A stretch of DNA of 64,000 nucleotides from Scytonema sp. RU_4_4 (GCA_012031965.1 JAAUSC010000008.1:1-64000); one strand, 5' to 3'. Shown: positions 1-8,280, counted from the first letter of the stretch. Program-made: numbers and translations. The notes: a model not told the origin generated them from the letters alone.

Positions 1-452
1 CTGAATCTTGAAAAGAGTTACAAGATTCTACTGCTACACCAGGTAAGTTGAGTAAATGTGTTAAACCTACGTTCATCAGAAAAGCCCCTTACTCTATGTT
101 ATATTTAGCACAATAAATGATTGACTCACTGGTTCAGTCTTTACACAGCAGGAGTCGAATCAAGATTTTTTTTTGGCGACGCATAGGTAGCAATGATTTA
201 TAAATAGGCTTTTCTCCTCATAGGAGATGCACAAAGCCATTTACACCCCTTATTTTTGTGCATCCCTGGTAAATTAAGTCTAAATTTTTTTAGCAAGAAT
301 ATGTTTGTCGCCACACTAAAACAAGTTCTACCACATAGTAGGGCAAAATCTCTCTTCAATAAAAAATAATCATAAATAAAATAATTATTACTATGCAGCT
401 AAAATGCAGCTAAAAACTTCGTGTACCAAGTAAAAAGTAACCCTGCTCCAAG
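1..452. other. intergenic region with a stem-loop, no gene seen
   Basis: No credible coding sequence on either strand. The notable structure is a perfect 10-bp inverted repeat, GATGCACAAA at 226-235 and its complement at 255-264, separated by 19 bases. A smaller hairpin (TCTCCT at 213-218 with AGGAGA at 222-227) overlaps its left arm by two bases. These could be alternative folds of one RNA or simply a repeat remnant. The region lies downstream of the minus-strand multicopper oxidase, so a transcription end is possible. Confidence 0.4.
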
Positions 453-1490
453 TCAAAAGTTATAGGATGTCATCTTCTGATTGCTCTGGGCAATAACATC
501 AAATTGACCCATACACCCATTTTCTGCGATCGCATCCTGATGAGGGTGAAACATATACTTACCCGGATAGCGAAAGGCAAATTCCAAGATGTGTCGTTCG
601 GCTGTCCCCATTGTGATGACATCAGTTTCAAAAGACGGTTTGGTCGTCATTCCTGTAGGATAGACCTTAAAAAAGTTGGCATGTAGGTGAAATGTTACTG
701 CTGGGTCGTATTCAATGATGTTAAGGACATACAGTCGAATCAACTGATTTTGGTAAATGCGGATAGGATTATCCATGTAGTAGTGGGGCAGACCATTGAA
801 GGCATAATGTTCATTACGACTATCATCATTCACGTCATACCCAGCCATAATGAGTACGATCTCATCTGCTGGAGGACGTGGAGTGGGGGGATCGATGATA
901 AACATTCCATATAGCCCTTTGGCAATATGGCGAGTGACTGGTTCAATGTGACAGTGGTACAAATGAACGCCATAAGGTTCCGCGTCAAATTCATAGATAG
1001 TTGCTGTACCGTGGCGAACTGGACGAACGCCATCCATCTCCGACGGATGAACACCATGAAAATGTAGAGAGTGGGAATGTCCCGCCTGGTTGAAGAACAA
1101 CACCCGCACGCGATCGCCTTGTTTAACTCTGAGTGTTGGTCCTGGTATACGACCATTTAAATCCCAAATATTGAAAGAAACAGCACTATTGAGCCGAATC
1201 GGGGAAGTACCAGCAGTCAATCGAAATTCTCGAATGACACGTCCATTTTCTCGTTTGAGTATACCATACTCAAATTCTCGTACCATCTTGGAGGGGGTAG
1301 CTAAATCAGAAGTTGTTTGCATCTCCATAGGAGGCACTTTTACCCGTGACTGGCTTCGAGAATTCAGTATTTGCCATAATGCCGCACCAGCCACACCAGT
1401 ACCTGCTAAGCCCAGCATCAACAGATTACGGCGGCTCCATAGTCTTTCTTGCTCTAAAACAGAATTGTTAGGCATGATTCTATAAGTCAT
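453..1490 (-). CDS. Tat-exported two-domain multicopper oxidase
   Basis: Predicted copper oxidase acting outside the cytoplasmic membrane. The N-terminus (about residues 18-45) has a twin-arginine signal, SRRNLLMLG followed by a hydrophobic stretch. Copper-ligand motifs are HSLHFHG, HLYHCHIEP with a following His and GLYGM, and, in the second domain, FHLHANFF and MFHPHQDAIAENG. The type-1 copper cysteine (the C of HCH) is in domain 1, whereas the matching domain-2 position reads HPH. That is the arrangement of two-domain laccases with the blue copper in the first cupredoxin domain. At 345 residues it is the right size for a two-domain rather than three-domain enzyme. It is divergent from the cobalt-transport operon. 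The substrate (phenolic compound, Cu(I), Fe(II) or Mn(II)) cannot be read from sequence. A copper nitrite reductase is less likely because HCH is a multicopper-oxidase trinuclear-centre motif. Confidence 0.88.
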   Translation of the reverse strand: MTYRIMPNNSVLEQERLWSRRNLLMLGLAGTGVAGAALWQILNSRSQSRVKVPPMEMQTTSDLATPSKMVREFEYGILKRENGRVIREFRLTAGTSPIRLNSAVSFNIWDLNGRIPGPTLRVKQGDRVRVLFFNQAGHSHSLHFHGVHPSEMDGVRPVRHGTATIYEFDAEPYGVHLYHCHIEPVTRHIAKGLYGMFIIDPPTPRPPADEIVLIMAGYDVNDDSRNEHYAFNGLPHYYMDNPIRIYQNQLIRLYVLNIIEYDPAVTFHLHANFFKVYPTGMTTKPSFETDVITMGTAERHILEFAFRYPGKYMFHPHQDAIAENGCMGQFDVIAQSNQKMTSYNF

Positions 1491-1961
1491 CTAGCGGCAA
1501 TATGAAATTACTAATGAAATTGCTAAAAGTTTTCAATTATTTCCTTATGGGATACTAAAACAATCAATAATAATTGTCAATATTCTCAAAATATCACAAT
1601 TAATGTGATAATGATTATCAATATAAATTATTTAATGTCTTAAAGAAACTGAGTTTCTTGTCTTAACGTTGCAAGTTCGCTCGTATAACCCTGAAAAGTC
1701 TCGTGAAAGAATTTTAACGTTTTCTTTATTGCGTACCGTAGTCACATGGATGTAATTGTTTTAAAAACTACAAATAAAAAAGAGGTATATGATGCATATT
1801 TCCTAGTAACTGAAGGCAAAATGGTAGCTAAGACCTTTTTGCGATGGGACATCTCCCTATGTTTAACTAAAAAAGCGGGAACCTTCTGTGAGAAGGATAT
1901 TTCTTAAGTCAAGACGTCCACTGATTGACACGAAAAGCTTTAGCATCTGCAGGTACTTATT
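1491..1961. other. divergent promoter region, multicopper oxidase / cbiM
   Basis: This 471-bp AT-rich gap separates two divergent transcription units and should hold both promoters. It contains the Fur-family-like palindrome described separately and two small hairpins: AAGAAAC-TGA-GTTTCTT near 1643-1660, and CCTTCT-GTG-AGAAGG near 1880. I looked for the B12 box of a cobalamin riboswitch before cbiM and found none. No open reading frame looks real. Confidence 0.5.
1606..1620. promoter_or_regulatory. putative Fur/Zur-family operator
   Basis: TGATAATGATTATCA is a perfect 6-3-6 palindrome and closely resembles the GATAAT/ATTATC repeats bound by Fur-family metalloregulators, including cyanobacterial FurA and Zur (FurB). 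It lies 116 bp upstream of the multicopper oxidase start and about 340 bp upstream of cbiM, so control of the oxidase is more likely. The match is direct; binding and the metal sensed are inference. Confidence 0.5.
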
Positions 1962-2738
1962 GTGTTGAAAATTATTCCCAAGTCACAAGTTATATCAAGG
2001 TTAGTGAGTCTAATCTTGATGGGTGTGGTCAGTTTTTACTTCATTGTGTGCTTACCCAAACCAGCCTATGCCATGCATATTATGGAAGGTTTTTTACCAC
2101 CTAGCTGGGCAGTTTTTTGGTGGATTGTCGCATTACCGTTTTTCATTTTAGGATTGCGATCGCTCACTCGTATTACCAAAGCCAATCCTGAACTAAAATT
2201 ACTTCTAGCATTGGCAGGAGCGTTTACTTTTGTGCTGTCAGCATTAAAAATGCCTTCTGTGACAGGTAGTTCTTCTCATCCAACAGGAACAGGGTTAGGA
2301 GCAGTGCTATTTGGACCTTTCGCCATGTCAGTGCTAGGTAGTTTGGTATTGCTATTTCAAGCACTACTACTAGCGCATGGCGGGTTGACAACACTGGGGG
2401 CAAATGCTTTTTCGATGGCAATTGTAGGACCATTTGTAGCCTTCTGGTTATACCGCTTGGTTATGCAAAGTGGCAAGCAAAGATTAGCGATATTTCTAGC
2501 ATCTGCTGTTGCAGATTTGACAACCTATCTTGTCACTTCTGTGCAATTGGCTCTTGCTTTTCCCGCAGCCACGGGTGGTTTTATGGCATCATTTATTAAA
2601 TTTGCGGGAATCTTTGCCGTAACACAAGTGCCATTAGCAATTAGTGAAGGGTTGTTGACAGTCTTGGTTTGGAATTGGCTTTCTAACTATGGTCATCAAG
2701 AATTAGAAATGTTAAATCTCATGAAACCAAAGACCTAA
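1962..2738 (+). CDS. cbiM: cobalt ECF transporter substrate-binding membrane subunit CbiM
   Basis: Substrate-capture (S) component of an energy-coupling-factor cobalt importer. The start is GTG at 1962. Residues 1-37 form a signal peptide ending in AYA, and cleavage would expose Met-His-Ile-Met-Glu-Gly. The exposed N-terminus with His at position 2 is the metal-chelating end known in CbiM/NikM proteins, so the long leader fits export of the amino terminus. The rest has about six membrane segments and the family motif [15 protein letters not shown] near residues 132-148. cbiN, cbiQ and cbiO follow on the same strand. No B12 riboswitch is visible upstream. Nickel rather than cobalt cannot be excluded from sequence, but the separate CbiN gene favours cobalt. 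Confidence 0.93.
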   Translation: MLKIIPKSQVISRLVSLILMGVVSFYFIVCLPKPAYAMHIMEGFLPPSWAVFWWIVALPFFILGLRSLTRITKANPELKLLLALAGAFTFVLSALKMPSVTGSSSHPTGTGLGAVLFGPFAMSVLGSLVLLFQALLLAHGGLTTLGANAFSMAIVGPFVAFWLYRLVMQSGKQRLAIFLASAVADLTTYLVTSVQLALAFPAATGGFMASFIKFAGIFAVTQVPLAISEGLLTVLVWNWLSNYGHQELEMLNLMKPKT

Positions 2739-2837
2739 TAGATGGTAGAGAGTAGTGAGTGGTTAGTTGAGTTATCTTTTTTGGTAATTAACAACTAACT
2801 ATTAACAAATATCAAATAACTACTAAACGAGTGACTC

Positions 2838-3152
2838 ATGACTCAGCAAAATCAAAAATGGAATAACTGGCTGTTGTTGTTAGCAGTCGTCATATTAACT
2901 GTCAGTCCACTTATGCTAAGAAAAGGTGCAGAATTTGGTGGTGCAGATGGTGAAGCTGAAGAGGAAATCAAAAAAATACAGCCTCAATATGAACCTTGGT
3001 TTAATTCATTAATTGAATTGCCTAGTGGGGAAGTTGAAAGTCTAATGTTTAGTGTGCAAGCAGCAATAGGTGCTGGTGTCATTGGCTATGTCATTGGGTT
3101 ATACAAGGGGCGCTCTGAACAAAGCAAGAAACAAAATGAAAATTCAGATTGA
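2838..3152 (+). CDS. cbiN: cobalt transport accessory protein CbiN
   Basis: Small membrane partner of CbiM needed for metal insertion into the S component in CbiMNQO systems. It has 104 residues with a membrane helix near the N-terminus (about 11-26) and a second near residues 75-90. Between them is an acidic extracytoplasmic loop with EFGGADGEAEEEI and YEPWF, characteristic of CbiN. It lies 99 bp after cbiM, the gap containing short direct and inverted repeats of TTAGT/ACTAA type. Its last 17 bases overlap the start of cbiQ, indicating one transcript and probable translational coupling. Confidence 0.93.
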   Translation: MTQQNQKWNNWLLLLAVVILTVSPLMLRKGAEFGGADGEAEEEIKKIQPQYEPWFNSLIELPSGEVESLMFSVQAAIGAGVIGYVIGLYKGRSEQSKKQNENSD

Positions 3153-3948
3153 TACCTTAGCTTACACGAATCGCTTACGGTGGTTACCACCAGAACAAAA
3201 ATTGCTATTTGCCACTGCTGTGCTACTCATCACTGCCTTTGCTCATCCTTTTGTTCAAGTCTTGATTGCAGTTTGGATAAGTGTTTGGACTGTTCTTTAT
3301 GCAGGGATTTCTGCTAAAACTTATATGAAATTAATTTATATGGCTACTCTCTTTTGGTTAACGAGTTTACCAGCTTTAGTCATTAATGGAGTAGACCTTT
3401 CCCAAATGCATTTAGTGCCAAAGGATTCAATCATTGGACTGAATTTTGGAGTTTATTATGTTTATATAAGTCACAGCGGGATTGAGCAGGGATTGACTAT
3501 TTTAACGCGAGCAATCGCCTCTTTATCCTGCCTATACTTTATCATGCTAACTATCCCCTTTTCAGAACTTTTGCAGATATTGCGTCGCATTGGGGTTCCA
3601 GTGCTTTTAACAGAGCTTTTATTGCTAATGTACCGCTTTATTTTCGTTCTTCTCAATACCACAGCTGAGTTATGGACTGCTCAACAATCTCGTGGTGGCT
3701 ATCGCACTTTTACGACTGGAATGAAAAGTTTAGCACTGTTGATTGGACAATTACTAAAGCGAACAATAGAAAATTATCGTCAAGTCTCCTTAAGTTTAGC
3801 AGCACGAGGTTTTAATGGAGAACTGCGGGTTTGGCATCCTCATCGCTATCACCCATCCAAGCGCTATGCTATAGAAGCGATTGTTGGGTGTGTAGTGTTA
3901 ATAGGATTGGAATTTTGTCAGCATGCAGGAATGGTTACTCGAATTTGA
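3136..3948 (+). CDS. cbiQ: cobalt ECF transporter transmembrane subunit CbiQ
   Basis: T component linking the S component to the ATPase in an ECF metal importer. I chose ATG 3136 (protein starting MKIQIDTLAY, 270 aa). The reading frame extends upstream to a GTG at 3070, but that would overlap most of the C-terminus of cbiN and CbiQ proteins normally begin near this point. It has four to six hydrophobic segments. The two cytoplasmic coupling motifs of the family are present: a QQSRGGYR-like signature near residue 185 and SLAARGFNGELR near residue 222, matching the Ala-Arg-Gly coupling helices. It overlaps cbiN by 17 bp and the next ATPase gene by 26 bp, so the four genes form a tight operon. 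Confidence 0.92.
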   Translation: MKIQIDTLAYTNRLRWLPPEQKLLFATAVLLITAFAHPFVQVLIAVWISVWTVLYAGISAKTYMKLIYMATLFWLTSLPALVINGVDLSQMHLVPKDSIIGLNFGVYYVYISHSGIEQGLTILTRAIASLSCLYFIMLTIPFSELLQILRRIGVPVLLTELLLLMYRFIFVLLNTTAELWTAQQSRGGYRTFTTGMKSLALLIGQLLKRTIENYRQVSLSLAARGFNGELRVWHPHRYHPSKRYAIEAIVGCVVLIGLEFCQHAGMVTRI

Positions 3949-4753
3949 GCAGGTACATTATACCTACCCAGGTACACAACAGTCGGCTCTGAATGGTCTA
4001 AATCTACGAATTCCTGCTCATAAAAGATGTGCATTAATAGGTCAAAACGGATGTGGTAAAACCACATTATTTTTGTTAGCTAATGGTCTATACAAACCTC
4101 ATAAAGGAACTATTTTATGGCAGGGTAAGCCACTGCAATATAACCGTGACTACCTCATGAAGTTACGCCAAAAAGTTGGGTTAATTTTTCAAGATCCAGA
4201 GCAACAATTGGTAGCCTCTACTGTTGAAGAAGATATTTCTTATGGCTTATGTAATTTGGGGTTACCAGAAGTAGAAATTCAACAGCGAGTTGAACAGGCT
4301 TTAGTAGAGTTTGGATTAACTGAACTTGCCCAAAGACCAGTGCATCATCTCAGCTTGGGGCAAAAAAAGCGAGTTTCCATAGCAGATGTGATGGTGTTAC
4401 GACCAGAATTATTGTTGCTAGATGAACCCACTGCTTATCTGGATAGATTACACACGCGTAACTTAATGGCAACTCTGAAAAAGATTCATGCATCTGGAAC
4501 AACAATATTGATGGCAACACATGACCTCGATTTAGTCTATCGCTGGGCAGATTGGATATTAGTCATGGATAGAGGAAGACTCTTGTTAGAAGGAAAGCCA
4601 CAGGATGTGTTTACTCAACGTGAGCTTTTAGAAGAGTTACACTTAGGAGTGCCACTGATATATGAAATGTTATTTGCGGATGGAGTTACCGAAGAAGGAC
4701 CTGTTTTGGAACGGTTACGACAAAGAATATTGAGTTTATTTCGTTATTTTTAA
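3923..4753 (+). CDS. cbiO: cobalt ECF transporter ATPase CbiO
   Basis: ATP-hydrolysing subunit of the CbiMNQO cobalt importer. It has all ABC-ATPase motifs: Walker A GQNGCGKTT near residues 39-47, Q-loop FQDPEQQ, signature LSLGQKKR near residue 140, Walker B LLLLDEPT and the switch His in ATHDLD. The C-terminal 50 residues are the usual ECF-ATPase extension. The start overlaps the end of cbiQ by 26 bp. The signature has LSLGQ instead of the common LSGGQ; this substitution still fits an active ECF ATPase. It is last in the first transport operon; a palindromic repeat follows within 45 bp. Confidence 0.93.
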   Translation: MQEWLLEFEQVHYTYPGTQQSALNGLNLRIPAHKRCALIGQNGCGKTTLFLLANGLYKPHKGTILWQGKPLQYNRDYLMKLRQKVGLIFQDPEQQLVASTVEEDISYGLCNLGLPEVEIQQRVEQALVEFGLTELAQRPVHHLSLGQKKRVSIADVMVLRPELLLLDEPTAYLDRLHTRNLMATLKKIHASGTTILMATHDLDLVYRWADWILVMDRGRLLLEGKPQDVFTQRELLEELHLGVPLIYEMLFADGVTEEGPVLERLRQRILSLFRYF

Positions 4754-4795
4754 TAATTATGACTCCTCTTGCAAAAATCAAGAGTAATGAAAATG

Positions 4796-4852
4796 AAACC
4801 ACAGATGAACGCGGATAAACGCAGATAATTTCTCTGCATTCATCTGCGGTTT
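4796..4852. repeat. palindromic repeat downstream of cbiO, possible terminator
   Basis: AAACCACAGATGAA at 4796-4809 pairs with TTCATCTGCGGTTT at 4839-4852 with one mismatch. The inner sequence GCGGATAAACGCAGAT adds further pairing. The element resembles short dispersed palindromes common in cyanobacterial intergenic DNA. It lies between the two metal-transport operons and may end transcription of the first, although no clear T-run follows. Confidence 0.5.
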
Positions 4853-5085
4853 GAAAAAATATAAATTTTGCAATAAGTCTATTCTTTTTTTTCAAAAATT
4901 ACGATTCAAAAAATAAGTCAACTAAAAGATATAAATGTTATTGTCAATAATCCCTAAGTAACACTATGAAATCCCCCAAGAGGGCATTGCAAAGAAGGGG
5001 GAAAATTTGGTTTTGTTATTAATGTTATGCCGTAGTTATAGAAATAACTTTGTGTCATAAAGAACACAAAAAATAAGGGTACATT
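4853..5085. other. upstream region of the second metal-transport operon
   Basis: AT-rich and without a gene. A weak CCCCC/GGGGG pairing (near 4975 and 5000) may form a hairpin in the leader. A Shine-Dalgarno-like AAGG lies a few bases before ATG 5086. No nickel/cobalt (NiCo) or cobalamin riboswitch core could be recognised by eye. Confidence 0.35.
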
Positions 5086-6039
5086 ATGCATATTCCTGAC
5101 GGGTTTGTATCTCCTCCAGTGGCTGCTGCTACCGGGTTAATCAGTGTGGTAGGGCTAGGAATTGCGATGGGGCGATGGCGCAAAGCGCCGCTCCCGAAGG
5201 GAGCATCGCAAAACGCTTTTGATATCCGTCGTGCTCCCGTTCTTGGTTTAACTACCGCGTTTATTTTTGCCGCGCAGATGATTAACTTTCCCGTCGCAGG
5301 TGGGACAAGTGGTCACTTATTAGGGGGTACCTTAGCAGCTATTATTTTGGGTAGCCCTTGGGCGGGTATGTTGTGCATTGCTACCGTTTTAATTATTCAA
5401 GCTGTTCTATTTGCTGATGGTGGGATTACAGCCTTAGGAGCAAATGTCTTTAACATGGGACTGATTGGAGTTTGGGTTGGCTGGAGTTTAACCCAAACTT
5501 TACAGCGGTTGCTTGGAGGATACAAGGGGCGTTTACCCCTAGCGGCTGGTGTTGCAGCTGGTATTAGTGTCGTAGTCGCAGCCATAGCTTGTGCAATAGA
5601 GTTAGCTCTTTCTGGGACTGCACCAATCAATATCGTTTTACCAGCGATGACTGGCGTACATATTCTCATTGGTATTGGTGAAGGTTTGATTACTGGAGGT
5701 GTGTTAACTTATCTCATGACAGCACGACCAGACCTTTTACCTGGAAACCAGCAGGAATTTAAAGGGTGGATTGTACCTGTGGTTAGCATTCTTCTCATTG
5801 CGGGAGTCCTCTCACTGCTAGCCTCAGCATGGCCAGATGGTTTAGAAAGAGTCGCTGAAAACTTAGGTTTCATTAAGTTAGGAGAAAATGTACGAGTGTC
5901 AGTACCCACGCCATTTGCTGACTACACTGTTAACGGTAATGAAGGTATAGGAACAAGTATTGCTGGAATTATCGGGTCTATTGTTTGTTTTGGGGTCGCC
6001 TTTGGTATTGCAAAATTAGTCAAACCGAATAATGCTTAG
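5086..6039 (+). CDS. CbiM/NikM-type metal ECF subunit fused to a PDGLE domain
   Basis: Substrate-binding membrane component of a second ECF metal importer, likely for nickel or cobalt. The protein starts directly with MHIPDGF, so His2 needed for metal capture is available without signal cleavage, unlike the first CbiM. Residues about 1-215 are a CbiM/NikM domain (MINFPVAGGTSGHLLGG, FADGGITALGANVFNMG). The C-terminal part has the PDGLE domain, with AWPDGLERVAENLGF near residue 248 and a last membrane helix. This fusion replaces a separate N/L subunit. Residues 30-42 (RWRKAPLPKGASQ) are encoded by a 38-bp double-hairpin repeat and interrupt the usual CbiM spacing between helices 1 and 2. It is followed after 5 bp by a second CbiQ. 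Confidence 0.9.
   Translation: MHIPDGFVSPPVAAATGLISVVGLGIAMGRWRKAPLPKGASQNAFDIRRAPVLGLTTAFIFAAQMINFPVAGGTSGHLLGGTLAAIILGSPWAGMLCIATVLIIQAVLFADGGITALGANVFNMGLIGVWVGWSLTQTLQRLLGGYKGRLPLAAGVAAGISVVVAAIACAIELALSGTAPINIVLPAMTGVHILIGIGEGLITGGVLTYLMTARPDLLPGNQQEFKGWIVPVVSILLIAGVLSLLASAWPDGLERVAENLGFIKLGENVRVSVPTPFADYTVNGNEGIGTSIAGIIGSIVCFGVAFGIAKLVKPNNA
5172..5209. repeat. double-hairpin palindromic repeat inside a coding region
   Basis: The outer arms GCGATG and CATCGC enclose two hairpins, GGCGC-AAA-GCGCC and GCTCCC-GAA-GGGAGC, giving a three-way-junction shape in 38 bp. The element is GC-rich, unlike its host gene, and keeps the reading frame. It belongs by appearance to the short dispersed palindromic repeats of Nostocales genomes. 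Related GC-rich modules occur at 16930-17234, 19165-19227 and 56870-56935. Confidence 0.7.
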
Positions 6040-6044
6040 AATGA

Positions 6045-6707
6045 ATGCTTAGAATTTCTTTACCATTACGCTTGCAACTGTCCTTAGTGATTGTCGTGGG
6101 ATGTGCTTTCCTCAAGCCCAACACATGGTACTGGCTAGGTGCGTATGGGGCGATCGCCCTACTATGGGCTTTTCTGTTGCGCGTACCCATTCGTAAACTC
6201 ACAGGATTACTCGGTGCAGAACTTATCTTTCTCTCGTTGCTGTCGTTACCTTTGGGATGGGAGCGAGCCAGTTTTTTACTCGTTCGTTCTCTCATTTGTC
6301 TGATAACGATGAATAGTTTTTTGTTAACTTTACCGCCTCACAGTTTTGGCATCGCCCTCAAAAGCTTACCTGTACCAAGAGCATTAAAAGAAAGTTTATT
6401 GTTAGCTGGACAATATATAGAAATTTTGCTCGCAGAAGTAACGCGAATGCAGCGTGGTGCTCAACTACGGGGTTTGAACGGTTCTGCTGGGTGGCTACGC
6501 TACGCCAGTGCATCTATGATAGGAGCCTTATATCTCCGGACTTTGGAACGAGCAGAAAGAGTCTACGCAGCAATGGAAGTTCGTGGTTACAACGGACAAC
6601 TACCAACAGACGCCGCATTAAGACCAAAAGAGCGTTTTGCAGTGGCGATGATGTGTGCTATTGCTCTTTGTTTGACCATAGCTTCCTATACCAATTTTGG
6701 ATTTTAG
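6045..6707 (+). CDS. cbiQ: ECF metal transporter transmembrane subunit, CbiQ family (second copy)
   Basis: T component of the second ECF importer, 220 residues and so shorter than the upstream CbiQ. It is hydrophobic with about four to five helices and carries the coupling motifs RGAQLRGLNG near residue 133 and AMEVRGYNGQLP near residue 178, equivalent to the two Ala-Arg-Gly sites. Start ATG 6045 is inside a 13-bp tandem duplication (6031-6055). The upstream copy supplies an out-of-frame ATG that quickly meets a stop, so 6045 is the usable start. It lies 5 bp after the CbiM-PDGLE gene and 126 bp before its ATPase gene. Confidence 0.88.
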   Translation: MLRISLPLRLQLSLVIVVGCAFLKPNTWYWLGAYGAIALLWAFLLRVPIRKLTGLLGAELIFLSLLSLPLGWERASFLLVRSLICLITMNSFLLTLPPHSFGIALKSLPVPRALKESLLLAGQYIEILLAEVTRMQRGAQLRGLNGSAGWLRYASASMIGALYLRTLERAERVYAAMEVRGYNGQLPTDAALRPKERFAVAMMCAIALCLTIASYTNFGF

Positions 6708-6833
6708 TCCTCAGTAGTCTTCAATAGAATGAACAACACCTACTCATTTTTTTCGCGTTCTTCTGGTGCGCCTCTGTGGCTCTGCGCGAAATAAATAAAC
6801 CTGGAAACTAAAATAATTTATCAACAAAATAGA

Positions 6834-7556
6834 ATGTCACAAACAGGGGTCGCGGTTCAAAACCTAGTGTATGCCTATTCAAATCAACAACCAGTTTTAC
6901 AAGACATTTCCTTTACCTTAAAAGTAGGCGATCGCGTTGCACTCATGGGACCGACTGGTTCTGGTAAAAGTACCTTGCTAGAGAACCTCATCGGCTTAAA
7001 ACAACCCCTATCAGGAAAAATTTGGATCAATGATATTCCGGTAGAACCGAAAACCCTACCGCAAATACGCCGTAACATCGGGTTTAGCTTCCAAGACGCC
7101 AACGACCAACTCTTTATGCCAACTATCTTAGAAGATGTGACCTTTGGACCCCGCAACTACGGTGTACCACCAGCAATCGCAATTGATAAAGCAAGACACC
7201 TGTTAGCTGAATTTGGACTAGAAGCTTACGCCAACCGTTCTGCTCACGAACTTTCCGGTGGACAAAGGCGTCTCGCCGCCTTAGCAGCGATTTTAGCGTT
7301 AGAGCCGACAATTTTGATTTTGGACGAACCCACAAATGGTCTCGACCCAGCATGGCGGCGTCACCTCGCTCAAGTTTTGTTAAAGTTGCCAGTGCAGGTG
7401 ATATTAATCGCCTCTCACGACCTAAACTGGCTCAGTAAGGTGACTCAACGCGCCCTAGTGCTTTCTGGTGGTCGGATTGCAATAGATAGTGATATTCAGC
7501 CATTATTGCAAGATACTGATACCCTGGATAAGCTGGGCTTACCTGTGGGTTGGTAA
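6834..7556 (+). CDS. cbiO: ECF metal transporter ATPase, CbiO family (second copy)
   Basis: ABC ATPase energising the second metal importer. At 240 residues it lacks the longer tail of the first CbiO. Motifs: Walker A GPTGSGKST near residues 39-47, Q-loop FQDANDQ, signature LSGGQRRL near residue 139, Walker B ILILDEPT, and switch His in ASHDLNW. ATG 6834 was chosen because it gives the canonical start close to the first beta strand. The 126-bp gap from cbiQ contains no clear terminator. The protein is more similar in layout to NikO/CbiO than to general ABC importers, consistent with its neighbours. Confidence 0.9.
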   Translation: MSQTGVAVQNLVYAYSNQQPVLQDISFTLKVGDRVALMGPTGSGKSTLLENLIGLKQPLSGKIWINDIPVEPKTLPQIRRNIGFSFQDANDQLFMPTILEDVTFGPRNYGVPPAIAIDKARHLLAEFGLEAYANRSAHELSGGQRRLAALAAILALEPTILILDEPTNGLDPAWRRHLAQVLLKLPVQVILIASHDLNWLSKVTQRALVLSGGRIAIDSDIQPLLQDTDTLDKLGLPVGW

Positions 7557-7562
7557 TCGAAT

Positions 7563-7720
7563 CAGTACACAGTACACAGTACACAGTAAACAGTACACAG
7601 TAAACAGGGAAGGAGTCAGGAGTCAGGAGTCAGAAGTCGCAATTCTTTATTTCTTCCTTCTGAATCAAGAATTGCAGAATTGCTGAATTCTTCTTCAAAC
7701 TGATAACTGATAACCGATAA
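7563..7720. repeat. heptameric tandem repeat arrays (STRR type)
   Basis: Three different 7-bp arrays stand in a row: six CAGTACA/CAGTAAA units at 7563-7604, three GGAGTCA units at 7612-7632, and three CTGATAA-like units at 7700-7720. Short tandemly repeated repetitive sequences of this kind are typical of heterocystous cyanobacteria. They occupy the gap between the second metal-transport operon and a lipoprotein gene. Confidence 0.8.
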
Positions 7721-7795
7721 CTGGTTGAAATACCAACAAAATGACTGAATCATTAGGTTAGTATTATTTGGGTTTTATTTTGTGGTAGAGTATTA

Positions 7796-8272
7796 ATGTC
7801 TATTTTAAGTAAATATACTGTCATTCTTCCTGTTAGCTTAAGCATGGCTTTGTTCGTGAGTGCTTGCAATGACAGCAGAGCTTCTCAATGTCAGCGACTG
7901 ATTAACGTCGTTAACAAAGGAACTGACTTAATTGAAAACAATAAAGGTCAGCAGGTAATAACAAGCTTGCAACTATCCAAGGATTTGGAAGCTGTTACCA
8001 AAGAACTCAAGGAGCTGAAGTTCAAAGACTCCAAGCTTCAAGAATTTCAGAGCCGTTTTGTCAAGGTATTTGAGACTTTTAGTCAATCGATTGCTAAAGC
8101 AGGTAACGCTCTTGGTTCCGCTAAGACAGCTAAAGCCTCGATAGAAGGTAGAGTCAGAATTCAAAAGGCAAGAGGAGATATCGATACGGCTCTGACAGCA
8201 GCTGCAAATACTGCCAAGCAGTCTGATGTCCTCGCATCTGAGGTGAACAAGTACTGTAGCCAATCAAAATGA
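7796..8272 (+). CDS. putative lipoprotein of unknown function
   Basis: A 158-residue protein with an N-terminal hydrophobic signal and a lipobox-like end, FVSAC at about residues 20-24, so probably lipid-anchored outside the cytoplasmic membrane. The mature part is polar and strongly helical, with charged coiled-coil character (VTKELKELKFKDSKLQEF) and alanine-rich helices later (IDTALTAAANTAKQ). Two further cysteines (in ASQCQRL and near the C-terminus) could form a disulfide. Start ATG 7796 gives a standard signal. I do not recognise a named family. Flanked on both sides by heptameric repeats. Confidence 0.75.
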   Translation: MSILSKYTVILPVSLSMALFVSACNDSRASQCQRLINVVNKGTDLIENNKGQQVITSLQLSKDLEAVTKELKELKFKDSKLQEFQSRFVKVFETFSQSIAKAGNALGSAKTAKASIEGRVRIQKARGDIDTALTAAANTAKQSDVLASEVNKYCSQSK

Positions 8273-8280
8273 GGTCAACC

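Noticed and set aside
120-170. tRNA-like GTCGAATC near the left edge
   Set aside because: There is no acceptor stem, anticodon arm or proper T-loop around it. No tRNA was found anywhere in the window.
1640-1961. Cobalamin or NiCo riboswitch before cbiM
   Set aside because: I looked for the B12-box core and for a NiCo-type junction. Only small unrelated hairpins are present.
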